Positions 5,383-10,711 of a stretch of DNA of 10,711 nucleotides are shown one piece after another (positions within the stretch are counted from its first letter, which is position 1; each line of letters starts with the position of its first letter). The notes under the pieces were generated by a model. That model was not told the origin of the DNA and made no database searches. It was given only the letters and a program-made list of their open reading frames with translations. The stretch is from an uncultured Flavobacteriales bacterium (lineage in GTDB: Bacteria > Bacteroidota > Bacteroidia > Flavobacteriales > Crocinitomicaceae). Where the stretch lies: assembly GCA_946479125.1 (NCBI GenBank), contig CAMLET010000063.1, positions 1 through 10,711 on the forward strand, given 5' to 3'. The translations under genes were made by a program, and so were the position numbers.

Positions 5383-6410
5383 TGACAAACTCTTCTGTGG
5401 CGGTTGTTATTCTGAATTGGAATGGCATAAAGCTTCTTAAACAATTTTTGCCTGGAGTGGTGGAACACTCTAAACCGTATCATGTGGTTTTGGCGGATAA
5501 TGCTTCAACCGATGAGTCGGTAGCTTGGACAAAAGAACATTTTCCTGAAGTTCAGATTGTAGTTAATTTCAGTAATGGTGGTTATGCTAAAGGTTATAAT
5601 GATGCATTGAAAAGTGTACATGCCGAATATTTTGTGTTGCTTAACAGTGATGTTGAAGTAACTGCAGGTTGGTTAGATCCAATGGTTGAACTGATGAAGA
5701 ATCCTGAGATATTGGGTTGTCAGCCAAAAATATTAGCGGAGCAACGAAAAGATGAATTTGAGTATGCCGGAGCGTCTGGTGGATTTATAGATAAATATCA
5801 TTTCGCATTTTGTCGTGGTCGAATTTTCGATCAAATTGAAAAAGACAATCACCAGTATGACTATTCCGTCCCTATCTTTTGGGCGAGTGGTGCTTGTCTC
5901 TTTATTCGCGCCGAAGTATTTAACTTATTGCAAGGTTTTGACGAACGTTTCTTCGCGCATTTCGAAGAGATTGATCTGTGCTGGAGAGCGCAGCGTTTGG
6001 GCGGACATTTTGTTGTAGAACCTAAGTCCGTTGTTTATCATGTTGGCGGAAGTACGTTAAGCTACAACAACCCAAGAAAAACATTTTTGAATTTCAGAAA
6101 CAGCTTGTTGATGATCCATAAAAATCAACCAACTATGCTTTGGTGGGTTTTGTTCCGACGAATGTCAATTGATGGATTGGCAGGTGTTAACTTTCTGGTT
6201 CGCGGACAGTTCAAACATTTATGGGCAATTTTTCAGGCACATTTTGGGTTTTACGGAATGCTGGGTTCTTCAAGAAGAGAACGAAAAAAATGGAAGCACC
6301 TGAAACAGCGAGCAACTGTTGGGACCTATAAAGGAAGTTTGCTTTGGGCAAAATATGCACAGCGAATTTCAAAGTTTTCTGACCTCAATCAACGAAAATT
6401 TCAGCGATAA
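5382..6410 (+). CDS. Glycosyltransferase family 2
   Basis: 342 residues, cytoplasmic GT-A fold. SVAVVILNWNG (residues 5-15) and LADNASTDES (38-46) are the nucleotide-sugar-binding start of GT2. NSDVEV (88-93) is the DxD-like metal site, here D-x-E. ASGACLFIRAEVF (168-180) and GFDERFFAHFEEIDLCWR (185-202) match rhamnosyltransferase/WbbL-like GT2 enzymes, with the acidic residues of the catalytic-base region present. The C-terminus is rich in Trp, Arg and Lys and may touch the membrane, but I see no firm transmembrane helix. It probably adds a sugar to a surface polysaccharide or glycan; donor and acceptor are unknown. It overlaps the GWxTD gene by one base. Only a weak TGAC/GTCA dyad follows it. 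Confidence 0.9.
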   Translation: MTNSSVAVVILNWNGIKLLKQFLPGVVEHSKPYHVVLADNASTDESVAWTKEHFPEVQIVVNFSNGGYAKGYNDALKSVHAEYFVLLNSDVEVTAGWLDPMVELMKNPEILGCQPKILAEQRKDEFEYAGASGGFIDKYHFAFCRGRIFDQIEKDNHQYDYSVPIFWASGACLFIRAEVFNLLQGFDERFFAHFEEIDLCWRAQRLGGHFVVEPKSVVYHVGGSTLSYNNPRKTFLNFRNSLLMIHKNQPTMLWWVLFRRMSIDGLAGVNFLVRGQFKHLWAIFQAHFGFYGMLGSSRRERKKWKHLKQRATVGTYKGSLLWAKYAQRISKFSDLNQRKFQR

Positions 6411-6446
6411 ATATCCGTTAATGACAAAGCGTCAGTTTATTTGAAT

Positions 6447-6461
6447 TGGCACAGCGCTTGA
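6447..6461 (+). promoter_or_regulatory. Sigma-54-like -24/-12 element upstream of lon
   Basis: TGGCACAGCGCTTGA matches the sigma-54 consensus TGGCAC-N5-TTGC with a single mismatch (A for C at -12). The GG to -13 G distance is the required 12 bp. A start near 6473 would give a leader of about 72 bases, which contains a TGGAG/CTCCA hairpin and a GACAA-T-TTGTC dyad. No good TAnnTTTG box was found in 6411-6544. Confidence 0.4.
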
Positions 6462-6544
6462 CGAAATAGTGCAGTTCATAAAAGAACGCATGTTGGAGCT
6501 ATTGGTTTAACTCCATTCTGACAATTTGTCGCAAATAAAGAATT

Positions 6545-8962
6545 ATGAGAGATTCATTTCAAGACACTATAATATTGGCATCAGAAGACGATTCTGAATT
6601 GCTTCCGTTGTTGACACAAGACGATGAAGCAGAGATGAACAAAGAAGTTTTTTCTGATGACCTGGCAATTTTGCCGCTTCGAAACAATGTGCTTTTTCCC
6701 GGAGTATTGATTCCAATTACCGTTGGAAGAGATAAGTCTTTGCGTTTGCTACAGGATGCAAATAAAGGGAAGAAGATTATTGGGGTTGTTTCACAGAAAG
6801 ATCAGGACAAAGAAAATCCAAATTTCAGCGATCTATATGACATTGGAACGGTAGCACAAATTGTGCGCTTACTGAAAATGCCAGATGGAACTTCAACGGT
6901 TATTCTGCAAGGAAAACGACGTTTCGAAATTACGGAGCCTTATCAAACAGAACCTTTTATGAAAGCGAAGGTTCGTTTTCTTTCTGATAATGAAGAGAAA
7001 CTATCAAAAAAAGAAGATAAGGAACTCGATTTACTGAACCGTTCTATCAAAGATCTGGCACTTCAAATCATTAAGGATTCACCAAATATTCCTTCCGAAG
7101 CTGCATTTGCGATTGGGAATATTGAATCTCCGGTTTTCCTGGTGAATTTCATTTCATCAAACATGAATGCCGATGTTCCGAAGAAACAAGAACTGTTGGA
7201 AGAATTGGAATTCAGAAAACGTGCGCGTTTGGTGATGGAACACCTTACACTGGAATCGCAATTACTCGAAATGAGAAATGAGATTCAGTCGAAAGTGCGT
7301 GATGATATGGATCGTCAACAACGCGAGTATTTCCTGAATCAACAAATTAGAACCATTCAGGATGAGTTGGGTGATAATCCACAAGAACAAGACGTTCGTG
7401 AAATGGAAGTTCGTGCTTCTAAGAAGAAGTGGGATGAAAGAGTTGCGAAGTTGTTTAAGAAGGAATTAGACAAATTGCGTAGAATGAATCCGCAAGGAGC
7501 AGAATATACAGTTCAGTTGAACTTCCTTGATACACTTTTGGATTTGCCGTGGAACGAATATTCAGTTGACGATTTGGAGTTGAAACACGCTCAAAAGATT
7601 TTGGATAAAGATCACTTCGGATTGGAGAAAGTGAAAGAGCGAATTATAGAATATTTGGCGGTTTTGAAGTTGAAAGACAACATGAAGTCACCCATTCTTT
7701 GTTTCTACGGACCTCCGGGAGTTGGTAAAACTTCGCTTGGAAAATCAATTGCGAAAGCCTTGGGTAGAAACTACGTACGTATGTCGCTTGGTGGTGTGCA
7801 TGACGAAGCTGAAATCCGTGGACACAGAAAAACATACATTGGTGCAATGCCAGGTCGAGTGATTCAGAACTTGAAAAAATCTGGCTCTGCGAATCCTGTT
7901 TTTGTACTCGATGAAATTGATAAACTAGGTAAAAGCAATCACGGAGATCCTTCTTCTGCAATGTTGGAAGTTTTGGATCCGGAACAAAACAATGCGTTTT
8001 ACGACAATTACATTGAAACTGAGTTCGATTTATCGAGAGTAATGTTCATTGCAACAGCAAACAGTTTGTCTACTATTCCAGGTCCGCTTTTGGATAGAAT
8101 GGAAATCATCGAAGTGAATGGTTATACTATTGAGGAGAAGATTGAAATCGCAAAACAACATTTGTTGCCGAAGCAATTGGAGGCTCATGGAATTACCAAA
8201 AAACACTTCAGTATCGATAAAAAAGCACTAGAGTTGGTTGTAGAAAATTACACGAATGAAAGTGGTGTTCGAACGTTAGATAAGCAAATTGCAAAATTGG
8301 TTCGTAACCGAGCGAAACAAGTGGCTTTGGAAGAAGAATACAAAGTGAAGATTACGCTTGAGGATTTGCCAACAATGATGGGGCCTGGACGTGAGCGAAC
8401 AAAATACGATACAAATGAAGTTCCGGGAGTAGTAACCGGTTTAGCCTGGACAAGTGTTGGTGGTGATATTCTTTTCATAGAATCGTCATTGACCAAAGGA
8501 AAAGGAAAACTTACGCTGACAGGAAACTTGGGTGATGTAATGAAGGAAAGTGCTGTTATTGCATTGGAATTCTTGAAATCGCATAGTGATTGGCTGAGCC
8601 TTGAACAAGAAAAATTCGACGAAACAAACGTACACATTCACGTGCCGGAAGGAGCAACTCCGAAAGATGGTCCAAGTGCCGGAATTACCATGTTGACTTC
8701 ACTTGCAAGTTCTTTCACAGGAAGAAAAGTGAAAAAGAATTTGGCTATGACAGGAGAAATTACTTTACGTGGCGAAGTACTTCCTGTTGGAGGTATCAAA
8801 GAGAAAATTCTTGCTGCGAAAAGAGCTGGAATTAAAGAAATCATTCTTTGTGAGCGCAACCGACAAGATATCGAGGATATTACCCCTGATTACCTGAAAG
8901 GATTGAAATTCCATTACGTTGTAAAAATGAAACAAGTGCTGGATTTGGCATTAGAGAAATAG
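6545..8962 (+). CDS. lon: ATP-dependent protease Lon
   Basis: 805 residues, full length for bacterial Lon (LonA). An N-terminal substrate-recognition domain (about 40-235, LPLRNNVLFPGVLIPI) is followed by a helical linker with REYFLNQQIRTIQDELG. The AAA+ module has Walker A GPPGVGKT from residue 389 and Walker B FVLDEIDK with D456/E457. The protease domain has the Ser-Lys dyad: Ser711 in DGPSAG and Lys754 in GGIKEK, with the same 43-residue spacing as E. coli S679/K722. It degrades misfolded and selected regulatory proteins in the cytoplasm using ATP. The acidic N-terminal 30 residues are a lineage extension. ATG at 6545 is the only plausible start. It is separated from the glycosyltransferase by 134 bp holding a possible sigma-54 promoter and is followed by a strong hairpin. 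Confidence 0.98.
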   Translation: MRDSFQDTIILASEDDSELLPLLTQDDEAEMNKEVFSDDLAILPLRNNVLFPGVLIPITVGRDKSLRLLQDANKGKKIIGVVSQKDQDKENPNFSDLYDIGTVAQIVRLLKMPDGTSTVILQGKRRFEITEPYQTEPFMKAKVRFLSDNEEKLSKKEDKELDLLNRSIKDLALQIIKDSPNIPSEAAFAIGNIESPVFLVNFISSNMNADVPKKQELLEELEFRKRARLVMEHLTLESQLLEMRNEIQSKVRDDMDRQQREYFLNQQIRTIQDELGDNPQEQDVREMEVRASKKKWDERVAKLFKKELDKLRRMNPQGAEYTVQLNFLDTLLDLPWNEYSVDDLELKHAQKILDKDHFGLEKVKERIIEYLAVLKLKDNMKSPILCFYGPPGVGKTSLGKSIAKALGRNYVRMSLGGVHDEAEIRGHRKTYIGAMPGRVIQNLKKSGSANPVFVLDEIDKLGKSNHGDPSSAMLEVLDPEQNNAFYDNYIETEFDLSRVMFIATANSLSTIPGPLLDRMEIIEVNGYTIEEKIEIAKQHLLPKQLEAHGITKKHFSIDKKALELVVENYTNESGVRTLDKQIAKLVRNRAKQVALEEEYKVKITLEDLPTMMGPGRERTKYDTNEVPGVVTGLAWTSVGGDILFIESSLTKGKGKLTLTGNLGDVMKESAVIALEFLKSHSDWLSLEQEKFDETNVHIHVPEGATPKDGPSAGITMLTSLASSFTGRKVKKNLAMTGEITLRGEVLPVGGIKEKILAAKRAGIKEIILCERNRQDIEDITPDYLKGLKFHYVVKMKQVLDLALEK

Positions 8963-8981
8963 AGATCATTGGTCAATTTTG

Positions 8982-9041
8982 AACCGCAAAGAAAAGAGAG
9001 CGCAAAGTCCTCTGCGCTCTCTTTTCTTTGCGGTTATTTTT
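8982..9041 (+). terminator. Long perfect hairpin between lon and the convergent TonB gene
   Basis: 8982-9004 and 9013-9035 are exact reverse complements (23 bp) around the 8-base loop AAGTCCTC. ATTTTTAT follows, so it works as a terminator for lon; on the other strand it may also stop the TonB-gene transcript. The arms contain the words CCGCAAAG and CTTTGCGG, which I recall as common in Bacteroidota intergenic repeats, so this may be a dispersed repeat used as terminator. Confidence 0.75.
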
Positions 9042-9071
9042 ATATAATCTTTTCTTCTTTTTTTGGAATCT

Positions 9072-10163
9072 TTAAGGATTAAATCTAATCGGTAAATTAT
9101 ATGTGCTAGATACAGGTTTTCCATTGTTCTCGGCTGGTTTCCATTTTGGCATGGATTTGATTACACGAACTGCCTCATCATCACATTCCCTACAATCAGG
9201 AATTCCACGTTTCACCTTTACTTTTGAAATACTTCCGTCTTCCTGAATTTGGAATTGGAGATATACCCTTCCGCCGATGCTGTTTGCTAATGCATCTGCT
9301 GGATATGTCAAATTTTCTTTGAGATAATTTGCTAGAGCTGCTTGCCCACCAGGGAATTCAGCTTCTGTACCAATCATGGTTCCCACGATAACATCCTCAG
9401 GTTTCTCTTCAATTTTAACAATTGGATCCATTTCCGGATAAGGAATTCCACCTAAAATTTCCGGTGGCATCATTTCTCCTTCTATAGTTGTACAGTTTGT
9501 GGTTACAATATTTGGTGGTGTAAAACCAATTGAATGAAGTTCTGTTGCCGCCTCTGCCTTAATGGTCAGTTTTACTTTCTTGTTTCTGAATTTCGTGATA
9601 TTGGATTTTATAGTGTCGTTTTCAAAGCCCTTTCCACCAATCGCTAAACTGAAGACTTCTTCGTCCAGATCTTTTTCATAAATAACAACGTCGAAATTGC
9701 CTTTTCCATCCGTTTTTACTGTTTTGATCAACTTTCCATGTTGTAGAATTTCAACTTTGAAGTAGGGAAGAGGTTTTCCTGTTTTTTCATCGTTAACCGT
9801 TCCTTTAACGTGCATTGGAAATTTCAGTAAGTTGAATGCGTTTTGCTTATGCTCGGTTGCTGCCGGAGTATTTTCACATGAAGTGATAACCGGACCTAGA
9901 AATCCTAAAATTCCAAGAAGTGACAATCCTACTGCGCGAAAAGCGGGAATCTGAATCTGAGAAACCTTGTATTCAAATTGGTTTGTATAGAAAATACCAC
10001 AAATCTTGCCTGGACTTGTGCGGAGCTTTTCCTGAATTTCGTCATTGGTAGAATTTCTGAAATCAGTCAAAACATGATCACAGTTTTTGCAATGATAGCC
10101 TTTCTCTGTTTTCTCCATGTTTGAATGCTTGTTCTTACACGGAAGTGTCAATATGGGTTTCAT
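9072..10163 (-). CDS. TonB C-terminal-domain protein with Cys-rich N-terminus and carboxypeptidase-regulatory-like domain
   Basis: 363 residues. The N-terminal cytoplasmic part has C9, C25-x2-C28 and C55 (KGYHCKNCDHVLTDF, GKICGIF), a motif seen at the start of many Bacteroidota TonB-type proteins and possibly metal-binding. One membrane helix lies at about 77-95 (VGLSLLGILGFLGPVI). Residues 117-200 (VKGTVNDEKTGKPLPYFKVE) look like a carboxypeptidase-regulatory-like beta-sandwich. Residues 272-361 are a TonB C-terminal domain (GGRVYLQFQIQEDGSISKVKV, MPKWKPAENNGKPV, YNLPIRF). It may pass proton-motive energy to outer-membrane transporters, but no exbB/exbD lies nearby, so a structural role is equally open. 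It converges on lon and diverges from the exported protein at 10282. Confidence 0.82.
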   Translation of the reverse strand: MKPILTLPCKNKHSNMEKTEKGYHCKNCDHVLTDFRNSTNDEIQEKLRTSPGKICGIFYTNQFEYKVSQIQIPAFRAVGLSLLGILGFLGPVITSCENTPAATEHKQNAFNLLKFPMHVKGTVNDEKTGKPLPYFKVEILQHGKLIKTVKTDGKGNFDVVIYEKDLDEEVFSLAIGGKGFENDTIKSNITKFRNKKVKLTIKAEAATELHSIGFTPPNIVTTNCTTIEGEMMPPEILGGIPYPEMDPIVKIEEKPEDVIVGTMIGTEAEFPGGQAALANYLKENLTYPADALANSIGGRVYLQFQIQEDGSISKVKVKRGIPDCRECDDEAVRVIKSMPKWKPAENNGKPVSSTYNLPIRFNP

Positions 10164-10281
10164 TCTTCAGATTTTGTTGAATATACTACTCTTCTAATAT
10201 TAAGTTCAAGGAAAACCTTAATTTGGTTTACTTTTTGATTAAACGGGTTTTATTACAGATTTAAACCTTAAACTCACGATT

Positions 10282-10711
10282 ATGAATTCTAAGGTCTACC
10301 TTATTGTTTTGCTTTCCTTTTTTAGTTTGAACTTGCTTCAGGCTCAAAATTTGAAACCGGATTTAGCAGCGTCTAAAGTGTTGAATATTCCACCGATCAA
10401 TACAGATTATATTGGCTTAACGCGAATCTATGTTGTTCCTAAAATTCTTGACGGACAAAGTACATCGCATTTTATCACGAACCAGATCAATACCGGAATT
10501 TATACTATTCAGGCTGGAATTGAAACTTCGGATATGTACTTCACAAGTGAAATTTATCGTATGTGGAAAAAGAATGCAACTGCAACTTCAACCCAAAGTA
10601 CAAGCACAGACAAACAAGGAAATACGGTTACTACCACAACTTATAAGTACGACAGTGAAGAAGAGGTTCGTTTCGAGTTGAATTTGTATTTAGCAAATGG
10701 AACCAGAATTT
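10282..10711 (+). CDS. Exported protein of unknown function (3' end outside window)
   Basis: The frame opens with ATG at 10282 and stays open to the window edge (143 codons). The N-terminus is a clear signal peptide: MNSKVY, then a hydrophobic run LIVLLSFFSLNLL, and QAQ as probable cleavage site near residue 22. The mature part contains IGLTRIYVVPKI and a Ser/Thr-rich stretch (TATSTQSTSTDKQGNTVTTT) that looks like an exposed linker. I do not recognise the family. It is divergent from the TonB-domain gene across 118 bp (10164-10281), in which I found no convincing promoter. Confidence 0.75.
   Translation, partial: MNSKVYLIVLLSFFSLNLLQAQNLKPDLAASKVLNIPPINTDYIGLTRIYVVPKILDGQSTSHFITNQINTGIYTIQAGIETSDMYFTSEIYRMWKKNATATSTQSTSTDKQGNTVTTTTYKYDSEEEVRFELNLYLANGTRI

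Noticed and set aside
4976..5428. Short open frames on both strands at the end of the GWxTD gene
   Set aside because: They overlap the GWxTD domain coding sequence in other frames and show no protein-like features.
6411..6440. Terminator after the glycosyltransferase gene
   Set aside because: Only a 4-bp TGAC/GTCA stem with a weak T tract; too weak to call.
7644..8859. Open frames on the minus strand inside lon
   Set aside because: They lie antisense to a fully supported Lon protease, have Cys/Ser/Phe-rich composition typical of reverse-frame translation and no recognisable domain.
10208..10219. AAGG-AAAA-CCTT dyad between the divergent TonB and exported-protein genes
   Set aside because: A 4-bp arm dyad in AT-rich DNA is expected by chance, and no second copy with regular spacing was found.
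10430..10681. Open frame of 83 codons near the right edge
   Set aside because: It is out of frame within the exported protein starting at 10282, which has a clear signal peptide and stays open to the edge.

Overview
The window reads as chromosomal DNA of a Bacteroidota member, probably Flavobacteriales. A closer placement near Fluviicola/Crocinitomicaceae is only a guess. The reasons are moderate-to-low GC, weak ribosome binding sites, TAnnTTTG-type -7 boxes (an exact TTG-N19-TACTTTTG before the tRNA gene), a GWxTD-domain protein, a Bacteroidota-style TonB protein with a Cys-rich N-terminus, and Crp/Fnr and DinB proteins of the kind common in that phylum.

Left part (1-2900): the 3' end of a Fpg/Nei DNA glycosylase gene on the + strand converges on a minus-strand group. 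Read 5' to 3', that group is a Crp/Fnr regulator, a DinB-fold protein and an FAD-dependent DAO-family oxidoreductase. Gaps of 56 and 70 bp suggest one operon. The DinB gene seems to carry a short palindromic repeat inserted in frame.

Middle part (2926-3772) is the most unusual region. A complete tRNA-Ser(UGA) gene with its own promoter and terminator is followed on the minus strand by a small GIY-YIG nuclease gene. A second, diverged copy of the tRNA 3' end, terminator and leader comes next. The two direct repeats (2926-3206 and 3453-3684, roughly 90% alike outside two small insertions) meet the nuclease gene exactly: one ends at the AT of its start codon, the other begins inside its last eight codons. 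The second copy thus holds a tRNA relic whose T-arm encodes the C-terminus of the nuclease. The relic is interrupted by two related palindromes, each placed directly after GGA. This looks like a tRNA-associated nuclease cassette or a decayed tandem array of such units, and is the best candidate for an undescribed system here.

Right part (3922-10711): a secreted GWxTD-domain protein and a family 2 glycosyltransferase overlap by one base and are probably translationally coupled. The Lon protease follows, with a sigma-54-like -24/-12 element upstream and a perfect 23-bp hairpin after it. A minus-strand TonB-domain protein converges on Lon. Divergent from it is the start of an exported protein of unknown function that runs off the window. 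Apart from the repeat region, no stretch over 300 bases lacks a gene. No CRISPR array, integrase or IS element was seen.
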